DNA from: Ilex aquifolium
Taxonomy: Eukaryota > Streptophyta > Magnoliopsida > Aquifoliales > Aquifoliaceae
Reading direction: 5' to 3'
DNA: 64,000 nt
NCBI GenBank assembly: GCA_951799425.1
Contig: OX637394.1
Location: forward strand, 2,801,501 to 2,865,500
Under the pieces are notes generated by a model. That model worked only from the letters and a program-made list of their open reading frames with translations, did not search any database and had not been told where the DNA came from. Shown here piece after piece: positions 1-11,825 of the stretch. Made by a program: the position numbers and the translations under genes. The stretch's first letter is position 1; the number at the start of each line of letters is the position of its first letter.

Positions 1-112
1 TTATCTAATTACTTTTTAATCAACATTTTTAGTTTTGATTTGTTCTATGTGGCTTAATTTTGTGAATTACCTATCAAAATCACAAGAAATGTTTGTGGAT
101 TTGGCATTGTAG

Positions 113-2726
113 AGATCAAAGAGGGAGGAATGGAAAGAAGGGAGGAGTCTGCTGGAGAGATGCGATAAGCTGCTTCACAGCATAGCAGAGATCACTGCAA
201 CGGATTTGCAACCGAGTCCGGTCTCAGTGCTGGACTCGTCGTTTTACAAGGACGAGTTGTCCTCTCCTTCCCCTGTCATGAAACGCAGCATTGATTTCAA
301 AGGTACAAAAAAAATAACTCAAATTATTTGCTCATGGTGACTTCTCTCACTCATATGACGTCTACATAACCAAACATCTGACCTGAATTAGTCTTAAAAC
401 CTATTGGCTTATCATCCTGTTGGTTATGGTGAAGTTGATGTTTTTTTAATGGGATTTTAGTTACTGGTCAAAAAAGAAAAGGGATTTTAGTTCGAGGGGA
501 ATGGAAACAAGCTAACAAATTTACTGAGGGGTACGAACAGTCACGCGGGACTGAGAGTCCCCACAGATGCTATCGTCGGATTTGTGACTGCGACGGTGTC
601 ATTTAAGTCAAAGACATTGAATGATCATCTGCAACTATAATCAATGACTGTTAATTTGGATAGTGACTCATATCTCATCTTCTGAAAATAATTATCTCAT
701 CGGAGTAATGCTTCCCGTACTTGCTCATGAGTCTACTGACAAAATTTAACGTTTTTGAAAAAAAAAAAAAACAACTCAAATAAGGTATTAACTGCGAGAA
801 AATAGGGAGCATAATTTTTTGTCAGAGCATGGGAGAAACTTTTGAGTGCAACCCATTATGTCTCTGGAATGTGAAGTGTCCAAATGTTCCCAGTGTTTTA
901 TCAGTGGAAAACTTGTTGATCCTCTTATCGTGGTCCCTGTTGAGGTGTACGTGTTTGCCATTTAAATGATACAAAAGGCCACAACTACTGAGATTGTCCT
1001 TGCTTGCACTTTGCCATAGAGAGAAGAAAAGATAGGGGGGGGGGGGGAGGGGTGGTTTTTGAATTTTTTCGGATTCTGGTCACTGGAACAAGAATAGTTG
1101 TTGAATCAGGATTGACCCCAGAGTAGTACCTAAGAGGAAGTGTAATTAAACATTTTGGCTCGACCCTTCCTTCTCAAGCACTGTCGCCAAGGGCGGAGCC
1201 AGTAAGGGTCAGGACAGTGGTCCACTTTCAATTTTTTTTATACTACATAAGGATCTGTATGTTTTAGACAATACTCCCAAATAATGTATTGTGTCTGCTC
1301 TATTACTCTCATACTTTAATAATGTTTTTTTTGATATTATGAGTTGTGATTGGTTTATATACATCTTTACTCATTTTTATTGTCTTAGAACTCTCTTCAA
1401 TTGGCCTTAGCATTTTATATTTAAGATTTTTTAGTTTTAGGTTCTTAATTTGACAGTCATATCACTTGCAATTGTCTTTTATTTTCCAGCAAATAATCAT
1501 CTCTATTTTTCTATGACCATGGCTTGTTATGTTTGATATGTTTCAGCTGAGTTTTAATGCAATAACTATGCTTACTTAGCTTTTTTTTTAATGATTTTGT
1601 TGTTTTAATATGTAATATCACGTCGTATAATCGATTATGTAACTAAATAATTATAGTTGTCTTTTTTGTTACAGTCGAATATAACATAGCAAAAGTAAAT
1701 ATATTATTTTAATTTTTACCTATAGAGAAAAACATTAAATATCATAATTAAGGTAACCATTCAAAAATAAATTTTTGGATTGTCGCTTTGTTCTTTACGT
1801 GAACTTTTTCTCTCGGAAAGAAAGAAATTTGACCTTTAAAGTGGGTGATTAATGAAAGGTTTTGGAGTGGAGAGGATTGTGACTTTTTTTTTTTGGTCAG
1901 AAATTTACGGAGAGGGTTTAGTGAAGTTGGAACTCACGGCCTATCGGTCTAATGGCGGATTGCAGTGCCATTAGGCCACCGCTGACTTCAGATTGTGATT
2001 GAGTTGGATTGTTTGTGTGCAGTCCAGGATCGATTCAGATTTAAAACCCATTTAAATTCGTTTATTTTCAACGTTTGTTGGACTCGGTTTTAATCCTACG
2101 TTTGTTTATCTGTAATTTAATTCTACATTTTTTTTACATTGGCAGCAGAACAATCAATTGAACTGGAGGAGGAGATGTGGAGCCCTGCAATCTCTCCTAT
2201 TAAATCAAAATGCGAAGAAAATTCGGATGACTGTGATTTCGTATACATCTCAGACATCCTCCGAGCTTCCAATTACTCGCCTGAAGACACTGACATCTTC
2301 TTGTTACTAGAGAAACAGCAATATCTCAAAGGAAAGGACACCTCTAAAGTCTCGAGACTCCAAAGAAAGCTCATATTTGACACCATCACCGAAATTCTTG
2401 ACCGAAACAGGCAATTGCCTCCATGGAAGGTCTTTTCCTTGTCAAATGCAAAGCCATCGTTGCAAAATATTTGGTTTGAATTTCAGAGAATTCGAGAACG
2501 AGACACATCTGAGGACTATTTTGAGGTTATTTGTGGAGTCTTAAAAAGGGATCTCGCCGGAGACGCAACCAACGGTTGGGTAGATAGTCCGGTGGAGATG
2601 TCCGAAGCAGTGTTGGACATCGAACGGCTGATATTCAAGGATTTGGTTGGGGAAACTATCCGAGATCTCGCTGCATTTGCCGGCAAAAGCAGAGTCTCGG
2701 CGCCTTGTAGGAAGTTGGTTTTCTGA
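113..2726 (+). CDS. LONGIFOLIA/TRM-family protein, C-terminal part (5' part outside window)
   Basis: Two exons are visible. Exon A (113-302) follows an AG acceptor and encodes a helical stretch, then QPSPVSVLDSSFY and SPSPVMKRSIDFK, motifs typical of LONGIFOLIA/TRM (TON1-recruiting motif) proteins. It ends in phase 1 at a GTACAA donor. Exon B (2146-2726) starts after TTGGCAG, completes the split Ala codon and runs 193 further residues to TGA. It carries YISDILRAS, a basic helix RLQRKLIFDTITEIL, and a C-terminal ERLIFKDLVGETIRDL segment ending in RKLVF, which fits the DUF4378 end of the family. Family members recruit TON1 and phosphatase to cortical microtubules and promote longitudinal cell elongation; that role is inferred here. 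The 1.84-kb intron holds a reversed SINE. Earlier exons lie left of position 1, so the subtype (LNG1/2 or another TRM) is not certain. Confidence 0.87.
1037..1047. repeat. Poly-G tract in the TRM intron
   Basis: An uninterrupted run of about 11 to 12 G lies within the intron of the LONGIFOLIA-like gene. A few purine-rich bases continue to about 1052. It is a simple homopolymer with G-quadruplex potential. Confidence 0.7.
1883..1990 (-). mobile_element. tRNA-derived SINE (reverse orientation) in the TRM intron
   Basis: Read on the minus strand, the sequence starts GTGGCCTAATGGCA (pol III A-box like), has a B-box-like GAGTTCCAACTTC about 45 bases later, and ends in a run of about ten A. The plus strand shows this as a T run at 1884-1894. 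An imperfect target duplication, gattgtga, flanks it at 1875-1882 and 1991-1998. Length is about 108 bases. It lies antisense in the 1.84-kb intron of the LONGIFOLIA-like gene. Family assignment was not possible by eye. Confidence 0.7.
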
Positions 2727-3526
2727 ATCACAAAATTTCGCGCGCTTTCTCTCTCTCTCTCTCTCCATGTTCTTTTTGGTTTTTAGTATTATGGCCACTT
2801 TTTTTTTTTTAAAAGATATTGGGAAGCTAATTTTAATTTCTAACGGTCACTTTTGCAATCTGTAAAACAAAAAGCCGAAAAGGGCATTGGGAAAATCCCT
2901 CTTTCTGCGAAGTGCATGTGTGAGCTTGCTGGCAGAAATCATGGGTTGTCATGTGATTAATTAAAGTATTTGGGAAAAAGAGAAAAGTGAACATGAAAAA
3001 AAAGGCATGTCTTTTAGGAACAGAGCTAAAGTGAATTGGTTTATTCGTGTGATTTTGTCTCTAACTCATAGTGCCATGATGATTTTGTTAGGTAAATTTT
3101 AGCTTAATTAGCTCTGAAAATGATGGTCACCTGAGTATCCCAAGTCTTTGCCACGCTAGTAGCTTCAAGGTCACATCATAATTTTTTTAGGTCATCACTT
3201 AAATCAAGAGTTAAATTAATTCAGTGTTGTTTTTCTTCTCTCTTTATGGAAAATTTACGGTATTCAAATTTTTTTTTTTTGGTATTGTATTGTTAGTTAT
3301 TATTTTTTATTATAAAATTATAATTATTCAAATAAATGTTAGGATCGATCACAAACACTTATGATCAATCATAAATTCTCAATATTGATCTTAATATTTT
3401 ATGTTCGATCATGTTCTTTAAAATTATAAATTATATTTTAAAAAAAATATAATTTAACTTTAAAAAATTATAATTTCGACGGTAGTATAATCTTTTCCTT
3501 CTTTTTTTTTAGCAAATGAGTGATTC
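2727..3526. other. 3' flank of the LONGIFOLIA-like gene
   Basis: AT-rich sequence after the stop codon. It starts with a CT microsatellite at 2748-2765 that is probably within the 3' UTR. No further gene or clear element is visible. Confidence 0.6.
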
Positions 3527-3529
3527 TAA

Positions 3530-3917
3530 GAGCATCTCCAACAGATGCTGTAAATGATCAAAATCTGTAAAATTTAGCTAACCAAAAGCTAAAAGTCATT
3601 CTCCAACAGATGTTGTTCATATACTCTAAAATAGATTTTTGCTACAGTGATACTCTAAATATAGAGTATTAATGTAGCAACTTGTAAACATAATTTATAT
3701 TATTTTCTCTCTCTTCCTCTCCTTTCTTCCATTCTCTCTCTTTCTCCCTTTTATTATTCCCAAAAAAAATAATATAAAAGGAATGAGAAATAATATTTAA
3801 AATGAGTAGTTAAAAATATAAAAAATTTGTTGGAGTGTGTATTAAAAAAGTGAGTAGTTAAAATAAAAAAAATTATTTTTTGGATTGTTAAAATATAATT
3901 TGTTGTTGGAGATGCTC
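3530..3917. mobile_element. PIF/Harbinger-like MITE
   Basis: A 388-base element with terminal inverted repeats GAGCATCTCCAACA at the left and TTGTTGGAGATGCTC at the right. It is flanked by the 3-base duplication TAA (3527-3529 and 3918-3920). TWA duplications and ends of this kind are typical of PIF/Harbinger MITEs. There is no coding capacity. A shorter relative lies in the H2A.Z intron at 21929-22246. Confidence 0.8.
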
Positions 3918-3920
3918 TAA

Positions 3921-5271
3921 TGAGTGATTTGATCCAAATTTATTTCAATCCTACTAATGGGAGAAACAAGATTGAAGTTGGTTGGGAATATTATTGTCCT
4001 CCTAGCTAGTGGAGACTCTGAAAGTTATGTGGGTCAAGATGTTTAGGTGATGACCTTTCTGTGGGCAAATCCTGACTGACTCCATGTACAGCAACGCACT
4101 GCCATTGATATCATATCATTATCAATGGTGGTCCTTTAAACTCCAATATAGCTGTGATATCTTTTCCAAAATAGCTGTGAAGTTTTGTAGCGAATCGTAC
4201 AACATTACTCTTCTCATAGAACTAGAATTTATAAATAAGGTTTGGTTAGAAACATTTATTTCGTTATAGTCAGAATTTGAAAAGCAATACTAAAAGGAAG
4301 ACAACTCTAATCACCAAACTATACCTTTGACCTAAGTCTCTTCCAGCCTAGTCTTTGTATGCTATTGAAACATACTTATTCCATTTGACCCACACTAGGC
4401 CATTGTCACATGCTATTTTATTCCGTCTTTGCCGTCCCCACCCATCCCAACCCTATGCCTATTGAGAAGAAAGTGGCAGGACGAAGGTCATCTTTGGCTG
4501 GAACTGGGGGAAGAAAGTGGTAGAATGAAGGTCATCTTTGGCTTGAAATGGGGCTAACTACAGTTGTCTTCAAACTAGACCACGTAACTAGCCATTTTGG
4601 TACCACTTTGGTGCAGGACCTACACTATCAACTTCAAGATTGCCAAGTTTTAGGGCCACCATGTGAGCTTTTTTTTTTTTGTGGGGGGGGGGGGGGGGGA
4701 GGGAGCAAAATACTTGGTGGTGGACAAGCCTAGCACTTTTCTTAGTTCCATATATAACACTGCCTAAGGAAGAATATAACAGGTATTCGGCACAATGCTC
4801 TGCTTCAAAATGATATAGCGGTCAATTTTGCTTAAAGACAAAATGATATTGAGGTTGATCTTTCCATAATGTTACATTTTACCATCTGTTTGGCTTTTTT
4901 TTTAAATGTTTCCTCGTAAGGATGGTAGTGGATCGGGGCAGGGGCGGGGGAATAGTCTTCTCCCCGATTAGTAGGGAAAATTTTAATTTTTGTCTCCACC
5001 CTGTGGATAAATTTTGATCTCCGTCTCTGTTTTCATCCTCACTCATAACAATTAATTTCTATGATTTTAAGAAAACAATTTTAAAAAAAATTATAAAACC
5101 TCACAAATAGATTTACAAGAATGATGAAAACTCATTATATAACAAATAAAACAAACTTAAAAACTCACAAAAACAATATGTATAACAAATGTATGGTGCA
5201 CTTAATATAGGATAGAGGTCTTCTAAACCTTGGGTATAGGTTGAAATCCCATTGGACGCAATTTTTTTCTA
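3921..5271. other. Gene-free stretch with poly-G tract
   Basis: No gene is supported. A run of about 18 G with a T-rich left edge sits at 4682-4699. The rest is AT-rich and looks like eroded transposon sequence without identifiable ends. Confidence 0.5.
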
Positions 5272-6055
5272 TCTATATAATAAAATACAATACAATTCAA
5301 ATCTTAAAAAATAAATAAAATGATTTTTGCTATTCGCGATTGAGATCTCTTTAAATTTTATTTTAAAGTTAATCCGACGGCTAATATTAATACTCCACAT
5401 TTAATAAAAAAAATAGACCCCTGAAGGTGTGTTTGAAGTAACTTTTTAAAAGTGTTTTTAATACTTATAATTTCTCATAAGTACTTTAAAAAAAAATAAT
5501 GTTTGAAAATCGCCCCACTGACACCTCAACTAACACCACCCCCACCACAATCACCACTACCACCACTGCCACCCCATCGCCACAACTACTACCACCATCA
5601 CCGCCACCACCACTATCGCTAGCCTACCACACCCATCGGCGCACTGCCACCGTCACCGCCACCACTACTGCCATCTCACCATCACCTCTTCCACAACAAG
5701 CACCACAATCACCGTCACCACCACCCTATTAGTGCCCCACCACCACCACTACCGCCACTATCCCACCATCACCACCACTGCCCCACAACCACCATCACCA
5801 TTACCACCCATGACTGCCACTATCACAACCGGTCGTCATCATCCATCACAACTATCACCGTCTTCAACCACCACCACTGTCACACACTATCACTATCACT
5901 ATCACTATCACTGCTCGCGCCACACGACAATCAGTGCTTAAATTCCTTTCTCTTTCTTCTATATTTGTAATTTAATTTTGGGTGTGAATACAAATATGTT
6001 TATTGTTGACCATTTTTTTTATTACTTCGTGCCTTCATGCACGGAAAATAATTAG
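5272..6055 (+). mobile_element. Non-autonomous Helitron (copy 1 of a head-to-tail pair)
   Basis: The element begins TCTATATAATAAAATACAA after an A and ends with a hairpin, CGTGCCTTCATGCACGG (6029-6045), ten bases before a CTRR-like terminus that here reads TTAG and is followed by T. No target duplication is seen. These are the hallmarks of Helitrons, which insert between A and T. About 440 bases of the interior are CCA/ACC-type microsatellite (5500-5935). The open frames through it are by-products of the repeat. There is no Rep/helicase coding region. Confidence 0.72.
5500..5935. repeat. Imperfect (CCA)n microsatellite
   Basis: The tract is composed of CCA, CAC, ACC and CAT units. It translates as Pro/Thr/His-rich sequence in every plus frame, which shows low complexity and not a gene. 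It forms the core of Helitron copy 1. Confidence 0.85.
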
Positions 6056-6059
6056 TATA

Positions 6060-7060
6060 TCTATATAATAAAGTATAATACAATTCAAATTTCAAAAGAT
6101 AAACATAGTGACTTTTGTTTTTCGCGGTTGAGATCTCTTTAAATTTTATTTTAAAGTTAATTTGACGATTAATATTAACACCCCAAATTTAATAGAAAAA
6201 ATAGGCCCTTAAGGGTGTGTTTGAGTAACTTTTTAAAAATACTTCTAGGATTTATAACTTCTCATAAGTACTTTGAAAAAAAAAATAGTGTTTGTAACCG
6301 CTCCACCCCCACCAATACCACCACCACCCCCACTGCCCCACCATCACCGCCACCGCCACCGCCACCCCACCACCACCATCTCTGCCACAACAATCACTAC
6401 CACCACCGCTGTTGTCACCATCATCACTGTCTCGCCACCCTACCACTATCACCACAGCCACACCACCACCACTTCTTCGCCAATAACCACCACCATCGCC
6501 CCACCATCACCATTGTCGCCACCACCACCACTGCTGCCACCATACCACCACTAGCCCCCACCACCATCATACTTACTATCACCACCATTACCACCACCAC
6601 CGCTGTTGTCACCATCGCCACCCCACCACCACCATCATTACCACAATCATTACCATCACCACCAGCGCTGCCGCCACCCTACCACCACTCCACCGCCACA
6701 GCCACTCCACCACCACCTCTTCACCAACAACCACCACCATCACCACCGTCGCCACCACCATCACTGCTATCACCCTACCACCACTAGCCCCCACCACCAC
6801 CATACCCACTATCATCACTCCCACCACCACCATCGCTATCGCCACCTTACCACAACCGTCACTGTTCCACCATAACTCCTACCACCTCCATCGCCTCACC
6901 ACCACCATCACTGTTGCAACCCACGGTTGCCACCATCAACAACTGTCGTCGTCACCCACCACAACCATCACCGTTTCTCACCACCACAACTGTCGCCCAC
7001 CACTACCACCACTCGCCCTCACCACAATCGGTACTTAAATTTCTTTTTCTCTCATCTATC
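6060..7060 (+). mobile_element. Non-autonomous Helitron (copy 2, 3' end missing)
   Basis: It starts with TCTATATAATAAAGTATAA four bases after copy 1 ends. It matches copy 1 closely through the first 230 bases and again around 7022-7060, where both copies share an AATC(A/G)GT(G/A)CTTAAATT segment. No terminal hairpin or CTAG follows, so the 3' end appears lost. The interior (6300-7030) is a longer CCA-rich tract than that of copy 1. Confidence 0.65.
6300..7030. repeat. Long imperfect (CCA)n microsatellite
   Basis: About 730 bases of CCA, CCG, CAT and CAC units form the core of Helitron copy 2. Overlapping open frames on both strands encode only Pro/His/Thr-rich sequence or, on the reverse strand, Val/Met/Gly/Trp-rich sequence. 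They are not credible genes. Confidence 0.85.
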
Positions 7061-7129
7061 TTATTTTTTATTTCGATCTCAATTATCATATCAAATCTAT
7101 CAAACAAATGGACAATCAAACCTATTTCT

Positions 7130-7350
7130 CGATTGAATAAAAGCCCAAAGAGGGTCCCAACTAAGGAGAGATATGTAAAAAGCAGGTCTGATTATGTCTA
7201 TTCCTAATCCTAAATGGAATGTAACGACGTAGGGATCCATATGTAAACATAGTATCTATTTAGATACGTTCGAATGATCCCTTCTCATAATGAGAATGTA
7301 TATAACCCTATTCCGGTCTGGTCCGGTATGGAATGAACTTATAATCATGG
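7130..7350. other. Possible organelle-derived insert
   Basis: This stretch has a more balanced composition than its surroundings and resembles plastid intergenic DNA. It includes a short hairpin, ATAGTATCTATTTAGATAC, and GGTCTGGTCCGGTATGG. I cannot name the source gene, and the edges are approximate. It might instead be an old transposon piece. Confidence 0.35.
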
Positions 7351-8335
7351 AATCGCGGGTTTAGCAGGGTGCGGGCGAGGACGAGTTTTAATACATCCCC
7401 GCCTTCATCTCTGCACGAATTTATACGAGTATCCTCGTATATATTCATCGTCTAATACATATGATCCATTTTCAATCTAAACAAAACAAATTTGAATGAA
7501 GATCCATTATTCTCAGCTCCACTACCATCTCTATTTCCTCACCTGCTCATGATCTAAAAGCGATTGTAATATTACTTTCTCTGTGTGTTTGCTTTTACAC
7601 TTTAGTTTAGATTGTAATATTATTGATTGTGCAATGCTATGAGGACCTTATTTGGAGATTTTATTTAGGGACCTAATGATGTATAACCATTAGATTGGTT
7701 GTGGGATCCATCTAACATTGGAATTCATAACTAATTTAATAGTTACATTAAAATCAGATCATTAAATTTTTAAATAAGTTGTAAATAAGATTTCCCTTAT
7801 TAATTTGATTGTAACCAACATTGCATTAAAAACCTTAATTGGATTGGATGGAACATCATTTCATTGGATTGTACTACAACTCTGAGCTGTAAATAGCTCA
7901 TTGCTTCATCTGCCTCTGATGGTACCATAGTGAAGCATGCATTTAAGAGAGCCCACCAAATAAACCTTTTAAGACTTCTTTTAGTCTAGAGTTGCTGGGG
8001 GTTACCAATTTAAGAACTACGACTTTGACCAACAGGCATGTCCTGATTAAATTGATGGATTATTTATTTTATTTTTTTAATAATTAAGAATGTCCAAACT
8101 AATTTATGTACATTTCAATTAAATCTTTCGAATTATTTATTTTTTGAAGGCCAATCATTAAATCTTATCAATAAAGATTTTGACATTATCTCTCTAAATG
8201 AGCAATATAGTGAATTGGTATAATATTAAATTAGAAGTTGTAACTTACCATCCATATATTTCAAACCCTTTGGACATTTTTGATGTGAATAATGTTATGC
8301 ACACCACCTATTGTGCACTACCTTACTTACACCAT
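7351..8335. other. Gene-free AT-rich stretch
   Basis: No gene is supported. At 7640-7830 there is a diverged stem-loop type repeat with AATGCTATGAGGACC at the left and ACCAACATTGCA at the right. It is reminiscent of the short MITE at 9337 but too decayed to delimit. Confidence 0.4.
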
Positions 8336-8473
8336 TTGAGAAGGGAAAGGAAACAACTTCTCTTATTTGAGAAGGGAAACAACTTCTCTATTTGCAGGGG
8401 TAAGATTGCATACATCTAACCCTCTCCAAATTCTGTAATAACAGAAATTTTGTACATTGAGTACGATCTTTAG
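8336..8473 (+). mobile_element. AU-like SINE, 3' fragment
   Basis: GGGAAACAACTTCTCTATTT, then a GCATACATCTAACCCTC segment and GTACATTGAGTACGATCTTT, match the 3' half of the AU-type SINE found at 17186-17333. The left part of the fragment is locally duplicated: the AACAACTTCTC segment occurs twice, near 8352 and 8380. The tRNA-like 5' half with A and B boxes is not recognisable. Confidence 0.6.
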
Positions 8474-9336
8474 TACAAATTTATATGATGATTTTTTTCA
8501 ATGATGAAGATTGGCGTCGATTGGTCTCATGTGTTTATGCTTTTTCTCGTTTCAGTTTGGAAGCTTTGGATCACTCAATGCCCCATATTATTCATTCCAT
8601 ACCAAAGAAAGCTAAATTAAGGTGTGGTTTTTCAATAGATGAAAGGGCTGGGGACAAAGGAGTCGGGAGATCATGAGGCCCCTGATCACGTACATTACTT
8701 CTAAAGGTCGTTTAGATACAAAATATATACTTGATTCAAAATCTAGCAAAATTAGACTAAAAATAATTTTATTTTTTAGAAAATTTATACAATACTAGAC
8801 TCAAAAATTGCAAAAAAAAAAACAAAAACAAAAACAAAAATTCACGTATTTTCATTCAATATCAAATAAAAGAGTAAATTCATGTCTAACGAATTATAAC
8901 AATTAATCATATCATTTTAGAGTTCGTCTTGTCATCAAATGCGTGTTAATGAGTAAAGTCGACACCTCCCTCTCTCCCTCACACACACACACACAGAGAT
9001 TGCCATGGTTGATGTTTCTGCCCACCTAACCCAATGGTTTCCTTTCCCTCCATTCTTGATTTCATTACTTTCTTGCTCCCTTTCCAAGCAGAAATCACCC
9101 ACAAAAAAACAATTTGAAACCAAGAGTTTCTCCAACAAGGCAAGAATGGGGTCCTTGTCACCCCAAAAGGGCACAAGCTTAGCAATGTATGCATTGGAGA
9201 GGTGGATGGTGCTCTGTCATGGGCACATGCAACTGCTCTGTACTCTTTTAACTAGTTGAATGTGCCAACTTTTTTTCTGGAGAGTCTTAAATTAAAACCT
9301 AGTGACCTTACCTAAATGTAGATGTGCTTTAATGGA
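8474..9336. other. Gene-free stretch
   Basis: A CA microsatellite lies at 8980-8995. A short open frame at 9005-9259 has no family resemblance and no convincing splice context, so I do not call it a gene. Confidence 0.45.
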
Positions 9337-9487
9337 AATGCTACTTGTACCTTATTTGATGATATGATGGATCATAACTATTGAATTGATAATGAATTTC
9401 AACTAATATTAGAGTCCACTGTCAATTTAATGACAAAAAATGATAAGATTGTCAAATAAAATTATTAAATAAGATCAATGTAGCATT
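9337..9487. mobile_element. Short stem-loop MITE
   Basis: A 151-base element has inverted ends, AATGCTACTTGTACCTTATT and AATAAGATCAATGTAGCATT. The core, AATTGATAATGAATTTCAAC, reappears in diverged form near 52310-52330 and 53176-53196, so this is a family. No clear target duplication was found and the superfamily is unknown. Confidence 0.62.
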
Positions 9488-11825
9488 GTTCGTGTCCAAC
9501 CCTTATCGTTGCTGGTTGTTGTTGACGTCGTGGTCGTCGTTGTCTCCTAATTTAGTCCTTTGCCAGATGGTGACTCGACCAGCTAATTAAGTTCATTATT
9601 AGCCATGGCCCTTTTGTCTTGACCTCACAGACAATAATTGGGCGTCAGGCTTTGGTTCCCATGAGAAGGGAAAGACTAAAGTACTAAAAAGAAAGAAATT
9701 TTTATATCAAACCGGGAGTTATGACTCAATCGTGTGTGATTACGACTTAATTTCTTTGAAATTGATCCTAGGATCAATTCAAATTTTTTTGAGTCGTAAC
9801 TTAATCTTTATTTACGCCCACTAAAACAAGTGACCGATAGCTGTTAGGTCTCCCCATCTCTCTAAAACTTCCCCGGTCTTCGGCCCAAGCTGTATGAGGC
9901 CGAAATTCATCTCAGGACCAAATTGGTTATTAGGCAGTGAAAATTGTAACTAGTGTACCTGAAGCTGTTTGTTTAATGTGATTGCCTTTTGTAGAATTAT
10001 TGTGCGGAGAACCTTTAAGCCCAAAAAACAAATAGTCCGGCCCAATATACATAGAACGTTGTTACACCCAATTGTTCGTTAAAAAGCGTGTCCAGATGCT
10101 TAGTCCTCACCTCACTGGATCTTGAGCATCAACCATTTTTGAGAAGGCCCAAGACGAAGCGAAACCCAAAAGAAGAGAACGCTCTCTCTATCTCTGTCTC
10201 TGTCTCTTTCTCTTTGAGGGTGCAATTCGGGCGAGTTGAGAGGTCAACCCTAATTCAATCTTAGGTATATAATCTTCAACATTAACCTTAACGCTAACCC
10301 TATCTCAATCTTAGATACTCAACCCGAGTACTGCCCGAGTTTAATTCGGGCGGACTCGGGTTGAATTCGAGTTACTTAATTCGGGCCGATTTCGGGTTTA
10401 AAATTGGGTTAGGCTTGGGTTACTTAATTCGGGTTGATTTTTTCAAGTATAGATTTGATTTTTTCAAGTGTAGATCTGATTTCGGGTTGGGCTCCAAATC
10501 CTTTTTTTTCGGATTGGGCTCGGGTTGAATTCTGCCTTGTCTCTGGTTCCAAACACTACTCGAGTTTTCTTGGAGTTAACGCGTGCTTTCTTGACTACGC
10601 TATTGTCTATTAACTGTTTGTTGTTTTCACGGCAAATGTATGCGTATGTATATATGTATAGTATATAATCTATCTGTTGATTTCACATGACATTGGTGAA
10701 AATTGCATGTCCCGTTTGAATTTGTTGTTCTTCTGCCTAAATTGTTGAATTATGCACAATCTCATTCTCTGTCTTCATGTGTTGGATGAAAATTGCTATG
10801 GCGTTTTGTTAACTTTCTTTTTAGATTGTTTCCTAATCAATGGATTAGGCCTATTTATTACTTCCTCAAGTTTCAGAGTTGTTAACTTTATTCTTGTGAA
10901 TGGTTTTCCTCATTATCCCTATGGAGAAAAAGAGTCAATGTATCGTCAAGCCTTTCATGTAGTTCTGTTCTGTCACTTCTGTGTGTTTTAAGTTATAATG
11001 CATTCCACTATGCCCCCTGTTTCTGTTTGATAACATTCCCCCTAAATTCCAAATAGTTCTTTCCAAACCCCCATTATTTGACTCAAACTCAGGATGTAGA
11101 CTAACCCTGAAACCAAAAAATAAGGACCTCTCAATATGCCAAAAACTCATGGCAGCTGAGCTGGAGGGTGTCAAATAGAGCCTTTTATACAATCAAGACA
11201 CTATGTGATATCGAAGCATATTAATCTCCTTTTTTCATTCAATCATGTGTAGTATTTTATTCTTTTTTTGGGGGTGGAGGTGGAGGTGGAGGTGGGGGTG
11301 GGGGTGGGGTTGAGGGCATCTCTCAGCCTACCACTTGTTAGCTGAACCAAAAACTTTATAATGGTTTCACACATGTTATTTTAGCTCCTGATAAAAGTGG
11401 TCTGGTAATATCTATGACCAGATAGCATAGTTAGTCATTCTCTCATTTGGCTTTGCTAAGATCTATGACCAGATAGCAGCCCACAAAGCAACCCACATCT
11501 AGGGAGGTGGAAGCTACCTTCGATGGACATCCTTGTTGAGACCAACCACTTTTAAATTATATTTTAATTCTTATCCTTTTAATATATTGTAATCAGCATG
11601 CATTTTTTTAGTTTTATTACATTCTGGATTGCTGTAAAAAAAAAAAAAGATGAATTAGTTCCAAATGCTTTTTTTTTATTTAGTTGTATGATGTAAACAC
11701 GCATGTTAATGCCTTTTAAGTGCTTATTTTAAGATGCTTGTTACCCTACAAATTTTTCCTTGCAGTCTGTTTCACTGTCTACCTTTACTTTCCTTTTCAA
11801 ATTGCAGGCTATTAAGACCCAAACA
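9488..11825. other. Gene-free stretch with TCGGGTT-rich patch
   Basis: At 10215-10530 the motif TCGGGTT and close variants recur in a degenerate array. A GGTGGA/GGGGGT minisatellite lies at 11270-11310. Short open frames at 10752-10991 and elsewhere look like chance frames. Confidence 0.4.

Noticed and set aside
5499-7207. Several Pro/Thr/His-rich open frames on both strands
   Set aside because: They are translations of CCA-type microsatellites inside Helitrons.
9005-9259. 84-codon frame starting at an ATG after a CA repeat
   Set aside because: No homologue recognised, overlapping frames on the other strand, and no promoter or splice evidence.
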